In this document: positions 26,877 to 39,152 of the stretch, one piece after another
Layout: each line of letters opens with the position of its first letter
Position numbering within the stretch: position 1 is the first letter of the stretch
Assembly: GCF_002994745.2 (NCBI RefSeq)
Contig: NC_037090.1
Span: 5,205,501-5,269,500 of the forward strand
Source of the DNA: Rosa chinensis
Lineage: Eukaryota > Streptophyta > Magnoliopsida > Rosales > Rosaceae
Direction of reading: 5' to 3'
DNA: 64,000 nucleotides
Made by a program: the position numbers and the translations under genes
Notes under the pieces: model-generated
Told to the model about the DNA's origin: nothing
Seen by the model: the letters and a program-made list of their open reading frames with translations, nothing else
Database searches by the model: none

Positions 26877-29800
26877 ATGGGAAGTGGTGCGAACACCGAC
26901 GACAGGAGATACTTCAAGCATGTTATCCCATTACCGAAGACCAGAGCTACTCCAAGCATCTTCGATTTCGAGCCGGTAATGTACCAGCCTCGATTTCACT
27001 GTTTCCGTTTTCCGTAAATGTGAATTTCAGAACTGAAATCTTTCTTGAGCTCTAAAACTTGTTGCCCAATCGATTGAACAGGAGGAATCCAGTGAGTTGG
27101 AGAGGCCCAATCAAGCTACAATCTCTGGGAACACAGGTGCATTTTTCCACATTGTACTCTTTTGTCAAAAATATCTATATGAATTTGATGGTGTTAGCAT
27201 TTCGGTGTTGCTAATCTAACTATCTATTTTTCAAAACTCCTTATTAAGAAACATGAATTTGACTTCTAGGTGTTCCCAAGGGATTAAGAAAGGATGGTAG
27301 ACCACCTCTGGTGAAGCTAACAGCAGCTAGACTTTTTCGTCCACCAATGGTCAAATTTGAATCATTTGATGACAATGTAATAAGCTTCATATATATATTT
27401 TTTTTAATGATCTTGTTTGAATGAACTCTTTAAATTGCATTATGATTATTTCAATCTGTGTTCTGAATCTATAAAGCAGACAGATTGTATAATGGGCAAT
27501 GCATTTGGTAGAGAATCCTTGGGTCTGGGCAATACACAAAACAAAGGAGAATTCTTGCAAAAGGGGGCACAAAAAGGTCTACACTCATCAAGACAGTTGC
27601 CTTCTCAAAGCCCTGCGTCTTCCACTTACTCAGATCCTCACATTTGGGAAAATATGGAAAGCTTCTCTGCCAAAACGTAATGCTTGTCCTTTACCTGTGC
27701 ATTCGTTGAGGAAAATTTTGTAGCAGTTTCTTTGGAATTTCTAATTATAATGCTAGTACCTTCTAATGAGGACAGCTCCTTTAGCAGGCTTGAATAATCC
27801 GCTTTTATCATTCTATTGTACCAATAACCTGTTTCTCTTCATCTCTTTTCTCAGCATGAAAGAGTCTATCTACTATCCATCAAGGTATACAGTACTCTAG
27901 AAGAGAAACTTGTAGATGATGTGTGAAAACTCCTTGACTGTTATGGATTGAAAAGTAAATGCTCATGATTTGTGGGATTTTGTTTATTCAGGGATGATCC
28001 AGATTCCGTTGAAATTTGTTATAAACACATCAAGTGCCTTGATCCTCAAACACCCTTGACATCACCTGTTATGAATTTTTACATACGGTACTGAATTGGA
28101 TATATTTGCATAACTGCAGAAAAGAGTAATTGATAATATCTTTTGTGTATTCTTATTGAAGTATTTACTTTTGTTAATGTCTTTTCACCAGATATCTACA
28201 TCAACAAGCATCTTCCAGTAGGGCAACATTTCATTTCTTTAATACCTTCTTTTACAACAAGCTCAGAAATGTTGTATCAGAACAGGTAATAGAGTAATAG
28301 TTTATCTTGTCTTCTTTAGTGGCTGCTCTTCTGCAAAATCTCTCTAGTTGTTAACTCTATAAATTCTTGTTCAATTTGGTTGTTAGTATATTATGTATCT
28401 AAATAGAAGTAACTGGCGATCCATATTGTATTAGATATTTGTTCTCCAGTTATAATTTTCTTAGGCTTGAGGCACTTATCATATCGTTTTTCTTATCTCA
28501 TGTAGAAGAACAACAAGAAAAACCCTTTTGACAAGCTTAGAAGGTGGTGGAAAGGTGTTCATTTATTACAGAAGGCATACATACTTATTCCTGTAAATGA
28601 CATGTAAGTTTCTTTTGAAAGTATAAACTTGTAAGATAGCGTATGATCATAGAAACTCTTAGATATGCCGATGAGAGTGCTTGTTGCAAAGCTCATAAGT
28701 CGTAACCTGAATAATGTGTTTGATTAATGAGATGTTGTGTCTTGCTGGCTTGCCACCATCCGCATTGATTCTCACAAGAATGTGGTAGAAACTTAAACAG
28801 GATTATGTCCCCACTTCTGGTATGAGTAATTGCGTTTAGGACTAATAATCTTTTATTTGCTAGTATTGTATGATAGGCAGGATAATAGCCTTGACTTTAG
28901 TTCTGGATTACCGGTAAATTAGGCATGAAACAAAGCTAATATGAGACAATGCTAATGAAAATGAGTTATGGATGAGTTCTTGGTTAACATTTCAATATTC
29001 ATCAATTCAAGTTCTTTAATAAAAACATATCATTACCTCTATGGGTCTATCACTATTGCTATATATGCACTGTATGTGGTTTACAGGACACTCATGTATA
29101 AATGTGCCAACTTGTTAAAATTCCGTTAACATGTGGACTATTTAAATTGTGTTCTCAGGGTGTTTCAGCTTCTTCTTCTTGTTTTTTTTTTTTTTTTTTT
29201 TTCCCTTTTTTTCAGGGCTGAATTTACTACTCATCGTTAACTTATTGTGTTTGACATATCAAGGTTTCATTGGAGTCTAGTCATTATCTGTATCCCTGAC
29301 AAGGAAGAATCACAACCAATTGTTCTTCATTTAGATTCGTCAGGACTCCACTGTAGCAGATCAATTTTTCAAAATATTACAAGGTTAGACTAAGATGTCC
29401 CTGCTGATTCATTGAGCAATGGTTAAATCTCAATCTTATTCTGTTAGGTGTTGCAGTAATTTATGATTCATGAGTTTAATGCTAATGTGATATGTACCGT
29501 ATGTAGCTTTTTGAAAGAAGAGTGCTGCTATTTGGATCATGAAGCTGGTCTTTCAGATCTTCCAATTTCAGGCTATTGGAAATACCTTTGTGACCATATT
29601 GAGGAGAAAGTTCTCGAGGTACATTTTTCGACCTTACTCCTATCTATTGCAAATCCAATTTCATGTAATGTCTTTTATTTAGAACATAAAGCTCTTAGAA
29701 GTCCTGGGGTATCTCAAAATGTGCTTGTTGGACTTGAATGTGCATCTTTACTTGGTTTCAAACTTACCTGTTTTCATTTTCTCCCAGGTCCCACAACAGA

Positions 29801-30080
29801 AAAATCACTATGATTGCGGTCTCTTTGTACTTCTCTTTATGGAGCGCTTCATTGAAGAGGCCCCTGAAAGGCTGCAGAAGAAAGATTTAGCAGTGGTACT
29901 CTATTCCGCTACATAGTGATCTGTTCCAGATGTTGCGTTTTCTCTGATCTTCCTGCTTAATCTATTGTTATTTCTCAGTTTGGTCGGCATTGGTTCAAAC
30001 CTGAAGAGGCTTCGATTCTGAGAAGTAAAATCCGGAAGTTACTCATGGAGAAATTTCGAAATGAATCTTCTAAAAAATGA
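26877..30080 (+). CDS. ULP1-family SUMO protease (OTS/ULP1C-D type)
   Basis: This is a cysteine protease that removes or matures SUMO, probably nuclear. There are twelve exons: 26877-26975, about 27081-27136, 27270-27376, 27480-27676, 27855-27884, 27992-28087, 28192-28285, 28506-28603, 29264-29383, 29507-29618, 29788-29895, 29979-30080. With GT-AG junctions they give 406 codons including stop. The start MGSGANTDDRRYF is the first in-frame Met. The C-terminal C48 domain begins near IYYPSRDDPDSVEICY and continues with SPVMNFYIRYLHQ. It shows the catalytic triad: His in MFHWSLVIICIP, Asp in VLHLDSSG, and Gln and Cys in VPQQKNHYDCGLFV. The N-terminal 170 residues are low in known domains, as usual for targeting regions. 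The gene appears intact. OTS1/2-type assignment is by motif similarity only. Confidence 0.85.
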
Positions 30081-31455
30081 ATCGACACCTGGGAGCCTTT
30101 CTGAATATACATAGTTGGTGCATATGATTTGCTCCTAATTTCTTTTGTGGGTATATCTGTATAAATGACTTTTTGGAGTTTCCAATTTCACAAAAAGAGA
30201 GTGAATACCATTGCCCTGGACAAGGCTTAGATCTAAGTCATTTACTACGTCACTGATCATTTACTTGAAGATGACATTCAACTATGTAGTACAAAACAGA
30301 ACTAGTGATGGACTTCTAGGTATTGTATGGTGTACATTGTACCGGTTAAGCTTGTAAGAGTGTAATCACTTCCTAATCTCTCTTGGTGTGCTTTTGCCGT
30401 CGTCTTAGCCTTAATTTTTTTTTTTCACTTCGGTATTATTTCTTTTTTAATGTTCTGGTCTATGCTGAAAACTGTTTGCGTGTAATTTGCTTGATTGAAA
30501 TATTCTGTATAACCCAAAAAAAAAAAAAAAAACGTCTGTACAACTTCACAACATCAAAAACCTATATGCTCTAATGTCGCAACTTAGAGCCACATTGAAG
30601 ACCACCCAACTCGATCTTCCCAAGATCAGATCGAGATTTTTCTAAAATATCTAAAGATTATAAGGTTACACTCGGAGAAGTCTCCCATAAACGATTCCTG
30701 GTCGGACTAGGAACAAGTTGGTAGACAAAGCAAGTCACCCATAAATCGATTTCTGGTTGGACCAGGAAACATTTTAGGATCATGAACAACTTAAAAGGAA
30801 CATATTAACAGTAACCATCTAGTATTCCAGACCGATGGTCACCCCAACGCCTCGGGAGCATGATCTACTTCCCTTCCCTTTCCTTTTGGACTGCTTCACC
30901 CACTTCAACAGGTAATGTTTATTGTTTGGACAACTTGAAGACCAGTGGTCAGCATAAGTTCCACCATAAAAACATTAATGTGATCACGAATCTCGCAAAC
31001 TTGGTTCTCAACGTAAGTTGCATAAAATCCAAAATCGTCAAACTAGCTTCTTGTTTTTCTTCTTCTTCTTCTGTTTGGCACTTCGCCTGTTGGGCTCTTG
31101 TCATCCTCGTCGATTTCTTGTTTCACTGGTTGGGCCAGATCAGGGCTCCGGCTCTCCTCGTCTACAACAATACCCTGCGTCTGTTTCTGCTTCGAGTTTT
31201 GAAATTGGATTTTGGTTTCGAGTGGGGATCAAATTTCAGGTGGGTTTTGCTGATGGGTCTCTTTGGATCTTGGAAATTTTTAAACTTTATGACTCCTTAT
31301 GGTATTGGGTTTGTTTTTCTTCAACTATTTCAGATTCCTGATACTGGGTTCTGGAAAAATGTTCCTTTCAAGTTCGTCTTTTTTTCCCTTTGGGGAGACA
31401 GTAGAGTGAGGTTTAGCAGGAGGTAAATTCGAGTCATTGTTAAACAGGCATTACC
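30081..31455. other. Intergenic and start of mosaic region
   Basis: 30081-30540 is probably the ULP1 3' untranslated region and downstream DNA with A-tracts. 30640-30780 holds two degenerate copies of a CCCATAAA-CGATT-TGGTCGGAC-AGGAA type motif. An open frame at 30860-31426 has no recognisable domain. Confidence 0.4.
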
Positions 31456-31805
31456 GTGGATAAATCAGTGGAGTTCTCTTTCGAAGAACTTTCCAGGGCT
31501 ACTGATAACTTCAGTCTGGCTAATAAGAATGGACAAGATGGTTTTGGGGCTGTTAACCATGCCAGGCTGAGAGGCGAGGTCTGTTTCCTTTACTATTTTC
31601 TATATTACTTGCTGAGATTTTTTGTGCTATTAAGGAACTTATGCTCCTATTATTACCAGACCAGGTTGCTTTTATTTGTCTGTGATAGTTTATTTCTTCT
31701 CCTATCCCACCCATGTAATTCTCTCGCAGAACGCTGCAATCAAGAAGATGGAAATGCACGCATTAAACGTTTTGACCCGAGTACATCACTTGAATCTGGT
31801 AGCGA
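31456..31805 (+). pseudogene. CERK1-like LysM receptor kinase fragment
   Basis: 31456-31578 encodes [20 protein letters not shown], then NGQDGFGAV, the juxtamembrane and glycine loop of the LysM-RLK (CERK1/LYK1) kinase domain. After an intron, 31730-31802 encodes [11 protein letters not shown] and [11 protein letters not shown], which contains the catalytic Lys region and the alpha-C region with a small deletion. In the glycine loop the usual GQGGFG reads GQDGFG. Nothing of the remaining kinase follows. Exon-intron structure is retained, so it was copied as genomic DNA. Confidence 0.8.
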
Positions 31806-32654
31806 ACTTCTCTTTCCAAATGATGACATGTATATGAGTGGCATCGCGTAGTAATGTGCTGATAACTATAATACAAGTGCTGTTTCAGAATTTTAAAAAA
31901 ATTTGCCGGAATCAACTAGGAAAGTTTTTGCATGTCTATTTCTGGAAATGTTTTATAGGAAATATCCTATCTGTAGAACAGTAGAATATAGATGAAAATT
32001 AAGCTTCAAGGAGGATACTCATTTGGTTGTGATGGTTGATGGAATCATAATGCGCAGGAGCTACTTTTGAGGAAATAGTCTGTAGGAGTGTAGGTTTGTC
32101 ATAATTTAGAGAGCAATGCTTGCTTACTCATATGAGAAAGAGTGACGGGAGTGGTAGAAGGGATATTACTATCAAAATAAAGTTTATGGATAGTATGGAC
32201 TACAGGTTTTATATATTTGAGGTTCGTGGGGCTTATATATGTAATATGATTTACAAAAGATGGTACATGAGACATTGTGGGGGCTGCAATACCTACTGAA
32301 CTGCTAATAAAATTTCATCTAGGATAGTCAAGTCCAAAGGAAATTTGAATGGTGTGGTATTGGTAGATTCCAGATGATAATAAAATAAACTAATTGAAGG
32401 AAATAGAGGGTTATCTTTCTATATTCAGTGAACAAACAGCCTTCAGTCTGTAATACTGAGATGTATTGCTCAACTACATTGACACTTACCACAAATTCTG
32501 AATATCTTGCTGATTGAGTTTAGGGTTTAGGATTTATGGATTTTGAATATTAGTTGTTGATGGATGCACGGTTGGTTGTTGGTGTCAATTCGCCTTAGCA
32601 ATGATGTGAGAGATAAATTTGTGGCTTATAGTTTGGTGCTTCAATATGAAAATG

Positions 32655-33562
32655 CAGATTCTGTATTATAGAGGACCCTGAAACAGTGCAAGACTTTGCC
32701 AAAATGGAATAACACGAGATTCTGGATAATCGTTGCAACAAAATTTTCTTGCATATGGAAGAGGTGGGCAAGTTGTACCACAATCTGAGTATAAGTATAC
32801 TATCACTTTGCCTACAGTTACAATTAGCTTCTCTTTTGTAGTTCTCTTATGGTCAGAAATCTATTTTTGGTTTTCAACTAAATGAACTTCAGTTTCTCTA
32901 GGTTCACAGGCTGAGGATACAACAGAGGATTAAAATGCAGAGCTCGGGATGTTAACCAAAGAGCAAGAAAATGAACTTTTAAACTTTCCATTATTCATTC
33001 CATTGTTGCCTCCCTTGGTGAGTTTCCTCTCTGAACTATTGTGTTTCTATGATCAATAAAGATTTTAGTACATTGGGAAAGAAACGGTCAAGGACAAAAG
33101 GTTATCTGCAAAGTGTTAATCACATGGTGAATTTCATTTTTTGCAGGCTTCAGCAAACCTTAAGCAGTATTATGCTGTTTGTTTTTCTCTTATTGCGGGA
33201 ATCATCCTTTTTGGAGTTTTCCTAGCACCCGCTGTAAGTTAGTTATGCATTAACTTATGATGATTAGTTCTAAGTTTTAACAATAATTCATAAACATTAC
33301 ATTTTCTGAAAGAAAAAATTTGGGTCTGACAACAATTTCAAGTATAAGTAGAAAATGAGGCAATATAACAAATGAATATTTTTTTTTTTTTTTTGAAGTT
33401 TTTGACAACATGGGTTGAATTTTTTCTAAACTTCCTTTCCCAAATTTCCCTGTGTATTCATACTTCAGTTAGAGTTGTGGGAATACGAGGCAGATCATAT
33501 GAATACTTCATAAGTAGTGTGCATCTGCCTATGCAGTTGAGGTGTGTGGAGCCTGATATAAA
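32655..33562 (+). pseudogene. ORANGE (OR) gene fragment
   Basis: Pieces in order match the plastid DnaJ-like protein ORANGE, a stabiliser of phytoene synthase. DPETVQDFAKME then NKIFLHMEEV lie at 32670-32770. HRLRIQQRIK, then LTKEQENELLNFPLF, lie at 32905-33015. SANLKQYYAVCFSLIAGIIL, then FGVFLAPA (first membrane segment), lie at 33150-33233. GRSYEYFISSVHLPMQLRCV lies at 33489-33550. Introns remain between pieces. Frameshifts and an early stop break it, and the C-terminal Cys-rich DnaJ-type zinc region is absent. Confidence 0.85.
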
Positions 33563-34035
33563 ATGAATATCAGGCTGAAATTTATCCTAAAATTGTGTGT
33601 TTAATAGAAGTAGATGATTGCTGCTTTAAGGTTGATGGTTCTTGATACCTGCTTATTTTTGTATTGGATGACTATGCCAATTTATGCTTAATTGCTTACA
33701 TATTCTTGCCACTATCAATGGTGTTTATATATTCTAGCATTGCAAATGATTAACAGTGCATTACTTTGTAGGCATGGGCTTGACCCTTCTTTCGCCAGTA
33801 TTTCTAATTATTTGACACAAAGTCTCCAAAAAGAATATGTAATTGCCACAGATCATTTTATTAATTAGCTAAGTCATCTAAGTTGTAGGACTACTTTGTT
33901 TTTACTGTCTATGGTCTGTGAGTATGTACAAAGAGGGTCGAAGTTCTTTCGTTCTTGAAAGTCAATTCATTATGATTTTCTTGCCTCTTTTAAATAGCTT
34001 TTATGAGGCTAACTCATGCTATCTTACTTCATTTA

Positions 34036-35025
34036 GGCAAATGCACTATATGAAGATATGCTTGAGCGGATCAGCGGTTTGCAAAAACTTAACAGGTAGC
34101 AAGTAGATGGTGTGTTCCGCCAAAGTGAAGAAGGTGCTGAGTACTTAGTGGAGTCAACCAATCCCTCCACATGCAAGAACAAGATCAATGCCCATGGCAG
34201 TGGCTGTGCTTCCATATTATTCGAGTACAATACAGGCAAATTGATTTTTTGGCGGACATGATGGGACAATATAAATGTGGGATACAAGCACAGTGGATTT
34301 GAATAATATGCTTCATGGTTGCATTGGTTCTGTTCTTGACATTACCATTACCTATGATAATAGATCTATTATTGCAGCAAGCAGTTCGAACAAGTTGTAT
34401 GTCTGGGATGCTAACTTGGGGAGAGTGTGCTATATTCTCACTGGCCACATGGATAAATTGTATGCTGTAGATGTAAGTTCTCAAGTTGTCGCATTGTGAG
34501 TGCAGCCTATGATTGTACTATTAAAGTTTGAGATTTGCAGAAAGGTTACTGCACCAACACAATAATCTTCCCCAAACACTGCAGTGCTTTCTGCTTCAGC
34601 ATGGACGGACAGACCATATGCTCTAGTCATGTTGACGGAAATCTTCGGCTGTGGGATATTCAAAAAGGAAAGCTACTCAATGAAGTGGCTGTACACTCAA
34701 ATGCCGTCACATCTATATCTTTGCCACAGAGTGGCAACATGGTATTGACCGGTGGGAGGGACAATGTGCATCACCTTTTCGATATGAGATTCCCAGGAGT
34801 TTCTGGCACATTGAGAGCCACCGGAAACAGAGTAGCATCTAATTGGAGCCTATCCTGTATCAGTCCAGACGACAATTATGTTCCTGCTGGATCTGCCGAC
34901 GGTGCTGTATATTTGGTCTATAGCCAAAGATGTGGAAGTCTTCTCTGGGCTTTGCAATTCATCAAACGCTCTTCTGCTTCAGGTGTTATGCTCTGGTATG
35001 TTTATTTTTCTTCTCTCTACATAGA
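34036..35025 (+). pseudogene. ATG16 (autophagy) WD40 pseudogene, intronless
   Basis: The sequence follows ATG16 from the end of its coiled coil (ANALYEDMLERISGLQKLNR) through successive WD40 blades: GCIGSVLDITITYDNRSIIA, LYVWDANLGRV, ICSSHVDGNLRLWDIQKGK, AVTSISLPQSGN, RATGNRVASNWSLSCISPDD. Stops near 34100, 34260, 34498 and 34530, plus frameshifts, disable it. No introns are visible across about 1 kb. The plant gene normally has many, so this piece looks reverse-transcribed before or during assembly of the mosaic. The final blades are missing. Confidence 0.85.
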
Positions 35026-35083
35026 TGTTTTTTAATTTCTGGGTTATATTGATCTTCAATAGGTTGTTGCTTAATATTTAATG

Positions 35084-35313
35084 CAGCTTGGAGAAATGGA
35101 CAAATGGTAATCCCAATATTGATGACTGGGGTACTTGAGTGATGCTGAGGATGCCTTATCAGTTTGGTATGTGATTAATTTCCAAGTACAAGTCTATCTG
35201 AAATTTCGGCAGTCTTGCCTCTACCGTGTTCGGTAATTGGGTTTAATTTTTGCAGCATGACTATTAATGGTTGGGAGCTCATGATTCCTTTAGCTTTCTT
35301 TGCTGGGACAGGG
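35084..35313 (+). pseudogene. MATE/DETOXIFICATION transporter fragment
   Basis: A first piece encodes ILMTGVLE, and in a shifted frame SDAEDALSV. After a short intron, 35257-35313 encodes CMTINGWELMIPLAFFAGTG. This is the conserved transmembrane 7-8 region of plant MATE efflux transporters. It is truncated at both sides. Confidence 0.7.
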
Positions 35314-35804
35314 TACAGTTTCTTTTACCTCTACCTCTTTTGGCTCCTTCTAACTTTCTCCTTTATAATAAAGTGTACAATTTGTCTTCTTACTTTGTAT
35401 TATTGGCAAGTGATACGTTTTTAATGGGGATCATGATTTAAACCTTAAAAAATTCTCATTAGTGAAATGAAGCTTCAGATACATGCTCCATGCCTATAGA
35501 ACTTTGCCAAAAGTACTGATTTACATATTCAAAGGTTTTCTGGTGTTTATACTTGGAAATTGGAAGTAGAGAATATCTCTTGCAAGGCAATAGATTGCAT
35601 TACACTCTTTCTGAAATATTAATTATAGTTGGCTCAATGCTGTCAGTCCCCAGCCTGGATTGAGCAATGCTGTGATTCGGTGTTGAAGCATCTTTCAGTC
35701 ATGCAGAAACAAAGTTCTGCTGCTACTCTATTAATACGCAGATGCTACATGTCTCTGTCTTTCTAAATTTACGAATGCATAATATGACTTTTCCAAATGT
35801 TGAT

Positions 35805-35951
35805 GAAAAAGGTTGGTGCATTGACAAAAGCCATGGAACTGGAGTCTAGGAAAATAAAGAGAGAAGCCGTAGCTAGAGATAAAGAAGCTGCAGCAACCGA
35901 GGTGGATGATAACAAAAGGAACAGAATTATAAACTCACCCACAAGGTTGTA
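35805..35951 (+). pseudogene. MAP70 (microtubule-associated) C-terminal fragment
   Basis: Encodes KVGALTKAMELESRKIKREA, then VARDKEAAATEVDDNKRN and a stop. It resembles the C-terminal coiled-coil stretch of plant MAP70 proteins, a single decayed exon. Confidence 0.6.
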
Positions 35952-37448
35952 GCTACTTTTCAAGAGCCTCAATACCACTCTTTCCTTTTGTATTTTGCTT
36001 CTGTAGCAGCTTCCCTTCCAAATACTAGAATTTTCAAGCACCTGAATATATGAATGACTTTATTGTTTACTTCTAATTGTTGCGGGATAACAAAAGCATC
36101 TTAAAAGTTTGCTTACATGGGATTTTATTGAAGATCATGTAATTATTTAGCCTTTATGAGCAATGTGTTTTGATATTTTTTTATCAAAAACAACACCACA
36201 CAAGACATGTAATTGCCACCAAAAAGAAAAGAGGAGCAGACACCTATTTGCCTTTCTGTGATTGTATTTGGACAGCATATTATTAAGTTAAGCAGTTATA
36301 TTCAAGGGCTTTTATGTTTCTTCCCCAATCATTTTTCCATTGAATTGAAGAATAGGAACAAATATTCTCATTGTGATACGAGAAGTTTAAAGCAAAAAAT
36401 TTGAAGCAGCTTAGTTTATCAAGCTTTTTGCTTGGTCTGAATAACCTTTTATTGCAACTTCTTTTTTAATCCATTCTCTTGAAAAGTTTACTTTCCTCCA
36501 TACCTTTTGAAATTTTAATCCCTATCCATTTCAATTGATTTGGCCATTGAGGGGTGGATTGGAGTTGCTTTTAGTAAATGGCCATGGCACTTGGTTTGCT
36601 TGAACCTATACTCAGATGATACCTCATTTCCCTTCTCATTTTGCCTCTGTATTAACCCACACCCAGTGGTTCTGGCAATAACATTGTGGGTGGAGGATAA
36701 GCTTTGGGGTTATAGATTTGATTAGGAATCCAACACCCAGAAAAAAGGCAATGGAAAAGCAATCACCAAAACAATAACAAGGTAATGAAAACCAAATCAA
36801 ATTCCAACCATCAAACTACCACATAAAGCTTGCTAAATAAAGAACAAAACACAGATGCATCTAGTTGAAAGAAAAAGAAAAAAAAGACAAACTAAGATAA
36901 GCTGACCCATGACTTTGGAGATGAGCAACATCAGCTTCAAATCATCTAGGGTTTTCCACCCTTTTGGGTCTGCAAGGTAGCTTTTACCTGAACTTTATCA
37001 TCTTTAAAAAAAAAAAATTTTTGAATTGCTTCGATAATGGCTCTTTTCAATGCATTGAGTTGACATGTATCTCAAAAAATTCCAGTTCACTTCAAAATTC
37101 TTTCAATTTTAGTACTGATGTACAACTGAAAATCTGAAACAATGAAAGTGATTCGTGAGAATCCCTGCAACTGTTCGTATGTAGTAGTTTTATATACTCG
37201 TTTATACTGCTTAGAACCTCTCAAACAATAAATGTTACTACATTATATCATAGTTGTGCAAAAACATACAGCGAATAAGACCAGTTTGTGATCTTATATG
37301 CATTTCTTTCTCAGAAAACAGTAGACAAACTCGGCCAAACATTACAATCCAAATGTTAGAAAGATCAGTAAAAAGGGGAACCATATCCTCCCAACAATCC
37401 AATACAAGACTAAAAAGTCAATTTGCAGCAAAATGGTCATACTTTAAT
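35952..37448. other. Intergenic, no gene recognised
   Basis: AT-rich with only short shadow frames. No Helitron hairpin or target duplication bounding the mosaic could be found here. The right part presumably holds the 3' untranslated region of the next minus-strand gene. Confidence 0.45.
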
Positions 37449-39152
37449 TCAGATCCTCCCACCATCTATATAAGACAAGGCTGTGGAAGTTTCAGTCACA
37501 ATGCGGCGAATGTCCTCCAATCTGGTGATTAGAACCTCTTTCTCCTCTTCTCTCTTAGCCCTCTCACAAGTGACCGTCACTTCTTCCTCATCAAACTGTT
37601 GATTTCTTAGAGCGTGGGCTTGCATTCTGTTCTGAATTTCGGCTATGCATTGTCTCTCTTGCTCTACAAGATTTGGCTGATCAATCAATGTTTCCTGCAT
37701 TTGACGGAGGCAGCAGACACCGCTTGGAATGTCTTCAGCAAGTTTAAGAAACCTCTCCCTAAAGGAAGAGGGGGTGCTTTCTAGCCTACCAAGGAAGTGA
37801 ATGCTGTCCTTTAGAGTGATTGCTTCATCCTCATCTAAGTTGGAATATCCTTTCGATCTAAGGCGGCGTACCGTTTCCTTAGCCGAATCTACCATTTGTT
37901 GTGAAACGATTCCATTCTTAAGTTGACTTATTGTGTATTCTATATACCTCACAGTAGCCCTATAATCATCACGGGGCGGAGGAGGAGGCCACAATTGAAT
38001 GCGGATTAGACGACCATTTGGAACTCCCTGGCGTGGCTGAAGTACATGTAATAATAAGATATACAACTGAATTAGTGAAGTAATCTGAGAACACATGATT
38101 GTAACATCACTTTTAACTAATCAAACATTAATTAAGAAACTTAAACAGAAACTCACCAGCCGATAGGACAAATTGCGGCGAATGTCCTCCAATCTGGTGA
38201 TTAGAACCTCTTTCTCCTCTTCTCTCTTAGCCCTCTCACAAGTGACCGTCGCTTCTTCCTCATCAAACTGTTGGTTTCTTAGAGCGCGGGCTTGCATTCT
38301 GTTCTGAATTTTGGCTATGCATTGTCTCTCTTGCTCTACAAGATTTGGCTGATCAATCAATGCTTCCTGCATTTGACGGAGGCAGCGGACACGGCTTGGA
38401 ATGTCTTCAGCAAATTTAAGAAACCTCCTCCTAAAGGAAGAGGGGGTGCTTTCTAGCCTACCAAGGAAGTGAATGCTGTCCTTTAGAGTGATTGCTTCAT
38501 CCTCATTTAAGTTGGAATATCCTTTCGATCTAAGGCGGCGTACCGTTTCCTTAGCCGAATCTACCATTTGTTGTGAAACGATTCCATTCTTAAGTTGACT
38601 TATTGTGTATTCTATATACCTCACAGTAGCCCTATAATCATCACGGGGCGGAGGAGGAGGCCACAATTGAATGCGGATTAGACGACCATTTGGCACTCCC
38701 TGGCGTGGCTGAAGTACATGTAATAATAAGATATACAACTGAATTAGTGAAGTAATCTGAGAACACATGATTGTAACATCACTTTCAACTAATCAAACAT
38801 TAATTAAGAAACTTAAACAGAAACTCACCAGCCGATAGGACAAATTGGGGAAAAGCTGGATCAAGGTGGGAGAATGATGGGTAGGGGCTTCTACCTCAGG
38901 TGTCCGGTTTCCAACTCCATCGACGCACTCCTTCAACACCTCTTGGTCAATCATACTTTGCTCAACTTGTTGAAGTTCAATACTAGCAAACAGCAAAATC
39001 AAAATCATTCTTATGATCAACAATTATAATAGTCATGGTAGTCATGGTTCATTGCAAGCTAATACAGAATTCATCTAGTTAAAATTACAATATTTAAATT
39101 CAATACATATGAATTCTCTTACTTACCCAAACCGATACGATGATGAAGCCAT
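37449..39152 (-). CDS. Unrecognised 4-exon gene with a duplicated coiled-coil exon
   Basis: Exons on the minus strand: 39152-39127 (MASSSYRFG start), 38982-38829, 38708-38157, 38036-37449. All splice sites are GT-AG with consistent phase, and the total is 440 codons including stop. The last two exons encode near-identical units of about 184 residues beginning PRQGVPNGRLIRIQLWPPPP. Each holds a Pro run, then helical, charged sequence (REEEKEVLITRLEDIRR). No known domain is recognised. The first exon and intron 1 match those of the chimeric gene at 21340-22350. The open frame has survived duplication, so expression is plausible, but a decayed or TE-derived gene is possible. Confidence 0.65.
37503..38846. 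repeat. Direct tandem duplication, 672-bp unit
   Basis: 37503-38174 and 38175-38846 are almost identical, with a handful of substitutions. The breakpoints lie inside exon 4 (after the LEDIRR codons) and inside exon 2 (before NLSYRL), so the junction makes a hybrid exon 3. Confidence 0.95.
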
